In this document: positions 17,359-24,786 of the stretch, piece by piece
How positions within the stretch are numbered: position 1 is the stretch's first letter
How the letters are laid out: the number at the start of each line of letters is the position of its first letter
DNA from: Syntrophaceae bacterium UBA7544
GTDB taxonomy: Bacteria > Desulfobacterota > Syntrophia > Syntrophales > Smithellaceae
Direction: 5' to 3'
DNA: 30,587 nt
NCBI GenBank assembly: GCA_002479215.1
Contig: DLME01000049.1
Coordinates: forward strand, 1 to 30,587
Made by a program: the position numbers and the translations under genes
Notes under the pieces: model-generated
What the model was told of the DNA's origin: nothing
The model's database searches: none
The model's input: only the letters and a program-made list of their open reading frames with translations

Positions 17359-18387
17359 ATGAATAAGCCTATATTATACGAAAAGTGTTTATCTACCAAA
17401 GAATCACGGCTGAAGGCGTTACAAAATGTCTTGCAATGGATTCAAGTGCCTTTTAAAAAAAATGCTTCTATCGGCATCAAATTACACTGGGGGGAAATCG
17501 GCAACAAAAATTTCTTACCACCGATATATGCAAAAAAAATCGTTCAATGGTTGAAAGAAAATAATTTTAATCCCTTTATTTTTGACAATACAGTTCTTTA
17601 CTCCGGCGGAAGACGTGATGGGAAACAATCATTGAAAACCGCAGAAACGCATAACTATAGCCAGGATTATTTAGGTTGCCCCGTAAAAATAGGCGATGGC
17701 CTTGATGGTAAAAGTGTTATTGATTTACCCGCAGATTACAAAAATTTTGAGAAAGTTCAGGTGGGAAAAATCGTTGATCAGGCAGATGGCTTTATTATTT
17801 TCTCCCATTTCAAGGGTCATATGGAAACAGGATTCGGTGGAGCGATAAAAAATATTTCCATGGGTTTTGCATCACGGGCACAGAAACAGCGTATGCATGC
17901 CGATGCAAAACCAATGCTCATTGAGGCTAAATGTGTTCAATGCAGCGAATGTGTCGAAGTCTGTCCCACTGGCGCCGCGACCATGGAGGAAAATGAATAC
18001 CCTTTGTACGATTTGAATAAGTGTATCGGCTGCGCGCAGTGCATCGCCATGTGTCCGGAAACGGCACTCCAGATAATTTGGGAAACCGATATTAAAATAT
18101 TTCAGGAAAAGCTTGTGGAGACGGCTGCTGCGGTCTGGAGAATAATCCAAAATAAAACTGTTATTATCAATGCTTTGCTTAATATTGTAGCCGAATGTGA
18201 TTGTTTGCCGGGAAATCATCACTCCATTGCTGAGGACAAAGGTTTTATCGGAGCTTATCATCCGGTTACGGCCGATGCTGAATCAATTAAGTTAGTAGGC
18301 GCTGATTGTATTGATAAAGCGCACCAAAATGTTCCTTGGGGAAGGCAATTTGAATATGCCCGCCAAATCGGTTTTGGCGGCTCTTGA
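17359..18387 (+). CDS. DUF362-domain protein with two 4Fe-4S clusters
   Basis: A 342-residue soluble protein. Residues 1-185 and the C-terminal part belong to the DUF362 family (IGIKLHWGEIGNKNFLPP, FSHFKGHMETGFGGAIKN), and a ferredoxin-type domain is inserted at 190-235 with two full CxxCxxCxxxCP sets (Cys 192/195/198/202 and 222/225/228/232), so two [4Fe-4S] clusters are expected. Family members are common in anaerobes but biochemically undefined; an electron-transfer or metal-handling role is inference. No clear ribosome-binding site precedes ATG 17359. Its stop is two bases before the next gene. Confidence 0.88.
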   Translation: MNKPILYEKCLSTKESRLKALQNVLQWIQVPFKKNASIGIKLHWGEIGNKNFLPPIYAKKIVQWLKENNFNPFIFDNTVLYSGGRRDGKQSLKTAETHNYSQDYLGCPVKIGDGLDGKSVIDLPADYKNFEKVQVGKIVDQADGFIIFSHFKGHMETGFGGAIKNISMGFASRAQKQRMHADAKPMLIEAKCVQCSECVEVCPTGAATMEENEYPLYDLNKCIGCAQCIAMCPETALQIIWETDIKIFQEKLVETAAAVWRIIQNKTVIINALLNIVAECDCLPGNHHSIAEDKGFIGAYHPVTADAESIKLVGADCIDKAHQNVPWGRQFEYARQIGFGGS

Positions 18388-18389
18388 AT

Positions 18390-19211
18390 ATGAATTGGGT
18401 ACGAATTATTCTATTGTTGCCCGTATTTTTCCTTTACCTCGAATCCGCCCTTGCCGCTGATAAAGTTCAAGAATGGCCGCACTACGCTCTTCATAAAGAA
18501 ACAAAAGCCCCTATATCTGCAATAAAAGTCATCAACATTTTTCCGCATGACATTGATGCGTTTACACAGGGCCTTGTTTATTACAAAGGATATTTATATG
18601 AATCCACGGGTCTCCATGGAAAGTCAACTTTAAGAAAGGTGGACATTAAAACAGGAAAAATTATCAAGATAATTAAATTGGCGCATGAATATTTTGGCGA
18701 AGGAATAACTATTCTCGGCAATAATATTTATCAGCTCACATGGTTGAATAAAACCGGCTTTGTTTACGATCTGGTAGAATTCAAGAAAGTAAGAACATTT
18801 TCATATCAGGGGGAAGGCTGGGGGATAACGACAGACGGCCAATACCTGTTTATGAGCGATGGATCATCGGTTATTTCCTGTATTGATCCGATGACGTTTG
18901 CCGTTGTCCGAAAAATTATTGTTCACGAAGGGCAACAACAAATTGGCAGTCTCAATGAGCTGGAATTTATTAAAGGAGAAATTTGGGCAAACATTTTCCG
19001 TGAAGACATAATTGTGCGTATTTCGCCGGCAACAGGTAAAGTTTTAGGATGGGTAGATTTAAGCCTTCTGTATTCCTTAATTCCCAAAAATAGCCGGATA
19101 GATGTGTTGAATGGAATAGCCTATGATCGTAACCGGGACAGGATTTTTGTTACCGGGAAGCTCTGGCCGAATATTTTTGAAATTAAAGTAGTGATTAAAG
19201 ATCAAAAGTAA
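18390..19211 (+). CDS. Secreted glutaminyl-peptide cyclotransferase
   Basis: Beta-propeller enzyme family that converts N-terminal glutamine of peptides to pyroglutamate. The N-terminus MNWVRIILLLPVFFLYLES with LAA is a signal peptide, so it acts in the periplasm. Family hallmarks are FTQGLVYYKGYLYESTG, GEGITILGNNIYQLTW, EGWGITTDGQYLFMSDGS, LNELEFIKGEIWANIF and the terminal LNGIAYDRNRDRIFVTGKLW. Length 273 is usual. A TTG at 18384 is in frame, but GGCGG at 18376-18380 is better spaced for ATG 18390. It is coupled to the DUF362 gene; what links the two is unclear. Confidence 0.92.
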   Translation: MNWVRIILLLPVFFLYLESALAADKVQEWPHYALHKETKAPISAIKVINIFPHDIDAFTQGLVYYKGYLYESTGLHGKSTLRKVDIKTGKIIKIIKLAHEYFGEGITILGNNIYQLTWLNKTGFVYDLVEFKKVRTFSYQGEGWGITTDGQYLFMSDGSSVISCIDPMTFAVVRKIIVHEGQQQIGSLNELEFIKGEIWANIFREDIIVRISPATGKVLGWVDLSLLYSLIPKNSRIDVLNGIAYDRNRDRIFVTGKLWPNIFEIKVVIKDQK

Positions 19212-19362
19212 TTATAAAATATATAATCTGACCTATATTTAACCTGACAGATAGTGTCCAATTATGCCTTGCCTTGATTATCGATGTTAACTGCAAAACA
19301 GTAAGGTTAGTGAATCAAAATCTTGAAGATTTACGAATGAAATGATTGATATTTGCGTTCAT

Positions 19363-19394
19363 CGGACGGGCAAAGCATAGCTTTAACCTGTCCG
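19363..19394. repeat. Two-part hairpin downstream of the small membrane genes
   Basis: CGGACGGG (19363-19370) pairs with CCTGTCCG (19387-19394) with one G-T wobble, and AAAGC/GCTTT pairs inside it around ATA. It lies 15 bases beyond the stop of the minus-strand gene at 19409, in terminator position, but no T run follows on either strand. It also lies between converging transcripts. Confidence 0.5.
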
Positions 19395-19408
19395 CTCGAA
19401 CAGTTGGT

Positions 19409-19684
19409 TTAGCCAGAGAAATTAGGATCGATCTTCTTTTTCTTTTTGTAGATGGGCAGATCGAAGAATAGCCATACCCATACTATCGCACCGCTTCCTG
19501 GATACAGGACAAGAGCGGATCTACCCATTAGTGGCAAAGCAGCAAAGGTAGAGAAAAGTATGGCAGAGATGCATGCGATTGTCGTTGCCAATCGTCGCTG
19601 TAACTTTGTCGCTTTAAGTAAAATCATCCTTAATAAAAGTGAAAGTAATAAGACCGCAACCATTGCACCAATTATTTCAACCAT
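19409..19684 (-). CDS. Small hydrophobic membrane protein, unknown function
   Basis: A 91-residue protein, mostly hydrophobic, with two to three predicted membrane helices (MVEIIGAMVAVLLLSLLLRM; LATTIACISAILFSTFAALP; GSGAIVWVWLFFDLPIY) and a lysine-rich tail. The start at ATG 19684 is set by a strong GGAGG five bases upstream (complement of 19690-19694); a further upstream ATG at 19711 would include that site. It overlaps the end of the preceding gene by 13 bases, so the two are coupled. No family recognised. Confidence 0.65.
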   Translation of the reverse strand: MVEIIGAMVAVLLLSLLLRMILLKATKLQRRLATTIACISAILFSTFAALPLMGRSALVLYPGSGAIVWVWLFFDLPIYKKKKKIDPNFSG

Positions 19685-20160
19685 GATGACCTCCACATGA
19701 GCCGTGAACAAAGCGATTGATGAGTTTTGATCAGGCGCAAATCATTTTTCATTACCTCATCGATCTGGTTCGCTGCTTTTCTGCACGCGTTAAGCTGCGC
19801 ATGTTTATTGCTTATCGTATCTTTATCTTTGTTTAATGCAGCGAGTTCTCTAAGTTCTATCATTTTGCGTAGGCAGTCAAAGAACTTCTCGAATTCGTCG
19901 TACACGGCATGACTATAGTAAAATTCCGACAGTTGCACCTGCGGATATAGTTCCAAGTATAAATCCCTTTCTGATACGTTAGTCCCATGCGCAGTAAGCT
20001 TAGTGCGGAAATCTAGAAATGCCTTAAATATCTTCAGTTTTTCATTGTGAATTGCTATCTCATTCTGACGACGGGCTGCCGTTGCCGCCCACCTCGCATA
20101 CAGTGCGGCTAAGACTGCGACTAAGAAAAATAAAAGTGTGATCAAGTTATTCGTTTCCAT
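19672..20160 (-). CDS. Small membrane-anchored helical protein, unknown function
   Basis: A 162-residue protein with one N-terminal membrane helix (LITLLFFLVAVLAALYARWA) followed by a charged, largely helical cytoplasmic region (RRQNEIAIHNEKLKIFKAFL; KFFDCLRKMIELRELAALNK) that may form a coiled coil. This arrangement is common in small hypothetical proteins of accessory regions, but I do not recognise the family. No clear ribosome-binding site. It overlaps the next gene by 13 bases and the two appear to form a two-gene unit. Base composition is close to that of the core genes, unlike the neighbouring metallopeptidase gene. Confidence 0.65.
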   Translation of the reverse strand: METNNLITLLFFLVAVLAALYARWAATAARRQNEIAIHNEKLKIFKAFLDFRTKLTAHGTNVSERDLYLELYPQVQLSEFYYSHAVYDEFEKFFDCLRKMIELRELAALNKDKDTISNKHAQLNACRKAANQIDEVMKNDLRLIKTHQSLCSRLMWRSSWLK

Positions 20161-20319
20161 ATTATTTTCGAAACTTAATAGTTATTTCATGCTTATTCTA
20201 TGAAATGTCAAATAAATATTTATGCCAAGTGAAATGAATTAAATAATTCTCTGAAAACCGTAGGAAACAACTTAATAATTAAGCATAACTTATAGAAAAA
20301 AATAATCTGATTTTTTGAA

Positions 20320-20443
20320 TCAAAAGGTTTTTTTGCATTTTGGACAAGTTATTATCAATCCTTCTTTTTTTATAGGTATTCTTATTTTTTGGTTGCAGTT
20401 CTTACATTGAACGATAACTTTAATAATATTATTTTTACCGGAT
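20320..20443 (-). pseudogene. Zinc-ribbon tail of the metallopeptidase, out of frame
   Basis: In the frame shifted relative to the main gene, codons run LSGKNNIIKVIVQCKNCNQK, then IRIPIKKEGLIITCPKC and KKTF to TGA at 20320. The paired CxxC motifs 17 residues apart are a typical zinc ribbon. Adding one base to the homopolymer at 20444-20450 would join it to the main gene to give 334 residues. It has no start codon of its own. Confidence 0.75.
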
Positions 20444-21320
20444 AAAAAAATTGATTCCACATGTTGTATGATTCGCGGATCATATTATTTGTTAAATAAC
20501 CTGTGTTATAAGATTCTTCCTCATGTGAAGAAGTGGACATTAGTTTTCCCATCCCCAGAACAACCCCAAGTAAGTCAGTCATCTGTTCATTATATTCTTT
20601 ATTACCCCTATCGTCATCTAGTGATAATAATTTAATATTGTTATAAGAAACATAAACATGTGTTAACTCATGCGCTATTGTCGCAAGCATTAATTCTTCA
20701 TTATTTGTAAATTTTTGGTTTAAATAAATTGTGTAAAATATTAGTGTACCCATTGGTATGGTATACGTTGTCCCCAATATGTTTGTTTCACTTCTTATAT
20801 CGCTCAAGGTATTTTGGTTATTGAGGGGTTCCCAAGTTATATTTATAGGGACTTCTTTTAAATCAAGAAAAGCTTGTAAATATTTGATAACTTCTTCATA
20901 TTTGGTTTTAATATCTTTTTTCTTCAGTAATTTTATACAATGTTGATAGTCAACTTGTTCTATGACATTACGTTTGTTCGAAAGTGTTTTATAGAGCTCC
21001 TGTAAATCCTCATTTATATGTTTATGAAATATTTCGTATTTATGCCTCTTTTTTCTAACAATCTTATCCTCTTCTGATGAAATACCCTGGGTTGGATAAT
21101 CTATTTGACCAAATTTTCTATGTAAGTCATGCCCTGTGTTAATTTTTGTACGATGACCACATTTACATATAACATGCATTATTCCATAATTCTTATGTAT
21201 CGTGGAATATGATCCACCTTTAAGACATTGAAAAATTAATCTGTCTATTGATTCATCAATTATCTTCACACGTTTAAATACATAGTATGCATTTTCCAAT
21301 TTTCTTATTAGCTGATTCAT
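20382..21320 (-). CDS. AT-rich zinc metallopeptidase-like protein, probably frameshifted near the end
   Basis: A 312-residue product as read. HELTH at 217-221 within IAHELTHVYV is a zincin motif, and NEQMTDLLG (244-252) carries the likely downstream acidic ligand, suggesting a gluzincin-type peptidase. The N-terminal third contains CKCGHRTKI, possibly part of a zinc site. No signal peptide, so it is cytoplasmic. After MWNQFF the frame runs through A7 (+ strand 20444-20450), and the last 19 residues look random, while a zinc ribbon continues in another frame. The gene is clearly more AT-rich than its neighbours, suggesting horizontal acquisition. ATG 21320 has no clear ribosome-binding site. 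It may be an ImmA/SprT-like regulatory peptidase; substrate unknown. Confidence 0.75.
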   Translation of the reverse strand: MNQLIRKLENAYYVFKRVKIIDESIDRLIFQCLKGGSYSTIHKNYGIMHVICKCGHRTKINTGHDLHRKFGQIDYPTQGISSEEDKIVRKKRHKYEIFHKHINEDLQELYKTLSNKRNVIEQVDYQHCIKLLKKKDIKTKYEEVIKYLQAFLDLKEVPINITWEPLNNQNTLSDIRSETNILGTTYTIPMGTLIFYTIYLNQKFTNNEELMLATIAHELTHVYVSYNNIKLLSLDDDRGNKEYNEQMTDLLGVVLGMGKLMSTSSHEEESYNTGYLTNNMIRESYNMWNQFFYPVKIILLKLSFNVRTATKK

Positions 21321-21373
21321 ATTAAAAATACTCTAAGAAGATTTGCTCTGAATTTTTATAATTTTCAATTTAT

Positions 21374-21520
21374 TTAAGTTGTTCCCCTACCAACAATTCC
21401 CTGAGAACAGGTCTCGCATATTGAGTCGAGTAGACCGGTTTCTCCCGATACTGTTAGGTTTGAGGTTTGTTTTCTCCGTTTCATAGAGCCAAACATCCAA
21501 ATTATTGTCGTGAATATCAT
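21374..21520 (-). CDS. Possible small membrane protein or gene remnant
   Basis: A 48-codon frame starting MIFTTIIWMFGSMKRRKQTS. The frame is open a further 34 codons upstream, still with hydrophobic residues (NNVIFSVI) leading into the start, which gives one membrane helix followed by a basic stop-transfer run. There is no start codon in that upstream part, so this may be a truncated gene. It is on the same strand as the metallopeptidase and 53 bases upstream of it. No family recognised. Confidence 0.3.
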   Translation of the reverse strand: MIFTTIIWMFGSMKRRKQTSNLTVSGETGLLDSICETCSQGIVGRGTT

Positions 21521-21667
21521 AATTACCGAAAAAATAACATTATTGATTCCGGTATGAAATTGAGCATCATCATAGAGGTTGACGATTTGTGAATAACAGG
21601 AAGTTATGCTTTGAGGTCGTTGTTACACTCGCTGTCAAGTAAACTTGGTTCTATGGCAATTTATCAA

Positions 21668-21790
21668 TGAAACTCAAATTTCAATAGCGAAGCGCATTGA
21701 AATTTGTTAGTTAAATTGATCCCGCATAAGCGGAGGGCATGAGACGCCGCAGCTTGCTTTGGGGTTCATACCCGTGATATTAGCTTGACC
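21668..21790 (+). repeat. Dispersed hairpin repeat, copy A
   Basis: Begins TGAAACTC; AAATTTCAAT and ATTGAAATTT form a 10 bp stem, with AACT/AGTT pairing outside it across a C/GTT internal loop. Next CCGC-ATAA-GCGG makes a second hairpin, then GGGCATGA pairs with TCATACCC (one mismatch) around CGCAGCTTGCT. It matches copy B over most of its length and ends with CCCGTGATATTAGCTTGACC. Confidence 0.8.
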
Positions 21791-21813
21791 GTAAAAATAT
21801 TTTACATTATAAG
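21785..21813 (+). promoter_or_regulatory. Candidate sigma70 promoter for adk-uvrD
   Basis: TTGACC (21785-21790) and TATAAG (21808-21813) are spaced 17 bases, each matching consensus at five of six positions. The -35 box lies at the end of repeat copy A. The predicted start near 21820 would give adk a leader of about 185 bases that contains repeat copy B. Confidence 0.6.
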
Positions 21814-21829
21814 CGCGAATCATTTGTTG

Positions 21830-21984
21830 TGAAACTCCAATTCCGAAAGTGAAGCCCGGCGTATGCAGGGCGAAGTGTATCGGAATTGGTTAGCTGAACA
21901 ATCCCGCAAAGCGGAGGGTATGAGCATCGCAGCTTGCTGTGGAATCGGTCTACATAGCTTGATTTAGGGCTCATACCCGTGATT
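21830..21984 (+). repeat. Dispersed hairpin repeat, copy B
   Basis: Same layout as copy A: TGAAACTC, then CCAATTCCG pairing with CGGAATTGG around an insert containing GCCC/GGGC, then GTTAG, then ATCCCGCAAAGCGG, then GGGTATGAGC pairing perfectly over 10 bp with GCTCATACCC around a loop starting ATCGCAGCTTGCT. It ends CCCGTGATTA, 11 bases before the adk ribosome-binding site, so it probably lies in the adk leader. Confidence 0.8.
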
Positions 21985-22005
21985 AAAATTTATTTGGAGA
22001 AAATC

Positions 22006-22689
22006 ATGAGAATAATTTTATTAGGATCTCCGGGAGCGGGGAAGGGCACTGTAGCGAAGCTTCTTACTCAATACGACGGCTCGATTCAAATATCCACCGG
22101 AGATATTTTACGTTCAGCAGTCAAAAAGGGGACCGATTTAGGAAAAAAAGCAAAAAAATATATGGACAGTGGAGACCTGGTTCCCGATTCGCTGATAATG
22201 GAGATTATGGAAGGGCGTTTGCAGGAGCCCGATTGCCGGAATGGTTTTATATTAGATGGTTTTCCCCGGACGATACAACAAGCGCAGGAATTAAAAAAAA
22301 TACTGGCGAGATTAAATACAAAGCTGGATTTTGTGGTCAATTTGGAAGTTTCGATAAATATTATTCTAGACAGGCTTGCTACCAGACGAACATGTGTAAA
22401 TTCGTCCTGTCAGGAAATTTACAATGTTAAAAACAATCCTCCGGCCCAGGGAGGAAAATGTAAAAAATGCGGGCATGATGTTATCCAGAGAGAGGACGAA
22501 ACAGCCGAAGCAATCTCCGACAGAATAAAGATATACAGCCAAAAAACTGCGCCGCTTATCGGTTTCTACGAAAACGAAGGTTTTTTGGAAAATGTTCCAT
22601 CGCTAATTGCCCCGGAAACTGTTGCTGAAATTAAAAAATGCGCTGAAAAAAAAATAAAAAAAGAGCTGTTGTCGTTTAATATAATTTAA
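22006..22689 (+). CDS. adk: Adenylate kinase, zinc-lid type
   Basis: Interconverts ATP + AMP and two ADP. P-loop GSPGAGKGT (7-15) is at the N-terminus; DGFPRT (84-89) and the LID are clear. The lid carries four cysteines, C130, C135, C152 and C155, as expected for zinc-binding adenylate kinases, although the first pair is spaced CX4C rather than the usual CX2C. From ATG 22006, with GGAG six bases upstream, the protein has 227 residues; an in-frame ATG at 21979 falls inside the repeat region and was rejected. Its TAA directly abuts the uvrD ATG, so the two are coupled. Confidence 0.97.
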   Translation: MRIILLGSPGAGKGTVAKLLTQYDGSIQISTGDILRSAVKKGTDLGKKAKKYMDSGDLVPDSLIMEIMEGRLQEPDCRNGFILDGFPRTIQQAQELKKILARLNTKLDFVVNLEVSINIILDRLATRRTCVNSSCQEIYNVKNNPPAQGGKCKKCGHDVIQREDETAEAISDRIKIYSQKTAPLIGFYENEGFLENVPSLIAPETVAEIKKCAEKKIKKELLSFNII

Positions 22690-24660
22690 ATGATTGATTA
22701 TGAAAAAGAACTCAATCCGGAGCAATATCGTGTTGTAATGGAAGAAGGCGGAGTCCTTCTTGTTTTGGCCGGAGCGGGAAGCGGCAAAACACGGACATTA
22801 ACATACCGCGTCGCCCGTCTGTTGGAAAGCGGCATTCAACCGGAAAATATTTTACTGGCAACATTCACCAACAAAGCGGCTCGTTCCATGTTAAATCGAG
22901 TGGAAAGCCTGATCAGCTTATATACCGGAAAAATAATGGGCGGCACTTTTCATCATATTGCCCATATGTTTTTGAGAAATTACGCTTCCCGTCTCGGCTA
23001 TCGAAGTAATTTTTCCATACTGGATAGCGAAGATTCCCGCCAACTCATCGCTACTTGTCTTTCCGAATTGAAAATTGACCCGAAAATCAGCAAATTTCCT
23101 CAAAGCAATGTAATTGCCGAAATAATTAGTTTAGCCTTTAACACGCAAAACTCGCTGGAGGAAGTACTGGAATCGAGGTTCCCGCACTTTCTCTATTTAT
23201 CAAATGAAATCAATCAAATAGCATGTCTGTATATCCAAAAAAAGCAAGAGCTATCCGTAATGGATTTTGATGACCTGCTCCTAAATTGTCGCCGACTTTT
23301 GATGGAGAATTCAGATATCTTAAAGAATTTGTCCGGCAGATTTCAACATATTTTGGTAGATGAGTATCAGGACGTTAATATCATTCAAGCCGATATTATC
23401 GATATATTGGCCACCGGGCATCGGAATTTAATGGTAGTAGGCGACGATTCACAAAGTATTTATTCCTTTCGCGGCGCAAGTTTCAACAATATCATTAATT
23501 TTCCTCAACGCTATCCGGATTGTAAAATCTATAAATTGGAAACAAATTACCGCAGCACCCCGGAAATTTTGCATTTAGCAAATTTAAGTATAAATAATAA
23601 TGAAAAACAATTTCCCAAGGTATTAAAAGCGGTGCGCGATAAAGGCATGCGGCCGGTTATGGTTTATGCTCAAAATGTTTTGAAACAGGCTGATTTTGTG
23701 GCGCAGAGAATTGAAGAATTGAACCGTGGCGGTGTGCCCTTGCAGGGAATAGCGGTTCTGTACCGCGCGCATTATCATTCAATGGAATTGCAAATGGAAT
23801 TGGTGCGCAGAGATATTCCTTTCGATATTCGTTCCGGTATCCGTTTTTTTGAACAGGCGCATATTAAAGACGTGACTTCATTTATGAGAATTCTAGTCAA
23901 CCCTTTAGATGAGCTGGCCTGGAGACGCGTGCTGACAATGTATCCAAAAGTAGGAAAAATAACTTTTAATAAAATTTGGAAATATTTATCAAAAAAAGAA
24001 AATGCCCTGGAAGCTTTTTTGGCCAATGAATTTATGCAAATTGTGCCGGTACCGGCAAAAGCAGGAATGGATCAATGCCATAAAACGATGCAGTCGATTT
24101 TAGAGTTGCATCCGTATGACCGTACGCCGGAGAAGATAATAGACGTTTTGTTAAATAAAGGAGGTTATCGTTTTCATTTGCAGGGAAATTACTCCGACGC
24201 CGTTTTTCGAGAAGAAGATTTGATTCAGTTGGGAAATTTCTCCGCTAAATATTCGCAAATGGAAGATTTCTTAAATGAATTGGCCTTGCTTACCAATATG
24301 GCCCAGGAAGAAGCTTTTGAGGAAGAAGAGAAAGAAAGCAAGGTAATATTGAGTACAATTCATCAGGCTAAAGGGCTGGAATGGTCTTATGTATTCTTGA
24401 TTTGGTGTGCAGACGGCATGATTCCTCTGCAACGGGCACTGAAGGAACCAAGCGGCGAAGAAGAAGAAAGAAGGCTCTTTTATGTCGCCTTGACGCGAGC
24501 AAAAGATCAACTGTACTTGTGCTGCCCGGCCTTGGATTATAGCCGCGCTTCGGGAAATATAATGCTGGCGCAATCGCGTTTTATCAAAGAAATAGTTCCA
24601 CTTTCTGCACAAGATGAAAATCGCCCCATTGAGCAGTGGAAACTTTACGAAGAATATTAG
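22690..24660 (+). CDS. UvrD/PcrA-family superfamily 1 DNA helicase
   Basis: ATP-dependent 3'-5' DNA helicase of the UvrD/Rep/PcrA family used in DNA repair and replication restart. Motifs in order: Q-motif region (LNPEQYRVV), Walker A AGAGSGKT (27-34), TFTNKAARSM, DEYQDVN (224-230), GDDSQSIYSFRGA (251-263), TNYRST, STIHQAKGLEW and FYVALTRAKDQLYL. At 656 residues it is somewhat shorter than PcrA or UvrD (about 720) and lacks their C-terminal extension, so it may be a Rep/UvrD-like variant. It follows adk with no gap and converges on the citrate-synthase-like gene. Confidence 0.93.
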   Translation: MIDYEKELNPEQYRVVMEEGGVLLVLAGAGSGKTRTLTYRVARLLESGIQPENILLATFTNKAARSMLNRVESLISLYTGKIMGGTFHHIAHMFLRNYASRLGYRSNFSILDSEDSRQLIATCLSELKIDPKISKFPQSNVIAEIISLAFNTQNSLEEVLESRFPHFLYLSNEINQIACLYIQKKQELSVMDFDDLLLNCRRLLMENSDILKNLSGRFQHILVDEYQDVNIIQADIIDILATGHRNLMVVGDDSQSIYSFRGASFNNIINFPQRYPDCKIYKLETNYRSTPEILHLANLSINNNEKQFPKVLKAVRDKGMRPVMVYAQNVLKQADFVAQRIEELNRGGVPLQGIAVLYRAHYHSMELQMELVRRDIPFDIRSGIRFFEQAHIKDVTSFMRILVNPLDELAWRRVLTMYPKVGKITFNKIWKYLSKKENALEAFLANEFMQIVPVPAKAGMDQCHKTMQSILELHPYDRTPEKIIDVLLNKGGYRFHLQGNYSDAVFREEDLIQLGNFSAKYSQMEDFLNELALLTNMAQEEAFEEEEKESKVILSTIHQAKGLEWSYVFLIWCADGMIPLQRALKEPSGEEEERRLFYVALTRAKDQLYLCCPALDYSRASGNIMLAQSRFIKEIVPLSAQDENRPIEQWKLYEEY

Positions 24661-24786
24661 AGAAACTCACATTTCATTTCACTTCGTTTCTGAATAAGGT
24701 GTCATTAATCCCGCATCGCTCCACTTGCGGGATAAGTTCGACTAACGAATTCCGATTCGTTTCACTTTCAGAATTGGAGTCGAACT
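24661..24786. repeat. Inverted pair of dispersed hairpin repeats between convergent genes
   Basis: The minus strand from 24786 reads TTCGACTCCAATTCTGAAAG and continues to GGAATTCGTTAGTCGAAC and TATCCCGCAA, closely matching copy B. AGTTCGACT (24735-24743) pairs perfectly with AGTCGAACT (24778-24786). A diverged forward copy begins at 24662 (GAAACTCACATTTCA). They meet at ATCCCGC/GCGGGAT (24708-24733). The pair fills the whole gap between the uvrD stop and the next gene's stop codon, so it probably also acts as a two-way terminator. Confidence 0.8.

Noticed and set aside
19363..19410. Hairpin next to small unknown genes as an integron attC site
   Set aside because: The expected RYYYAAC and GTRRRY core sites are absent, no integrase is seen, and the structure is simpler than attC.
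21757..21985. TTCATACCC motifs resembling the T-arm of a tRNA
   Set aside because: Stem and loop lengths do not fit a T-arm, no acceptor stem or anticodon arm can be drawn, and the motif is explained by the third stem of the repeat.
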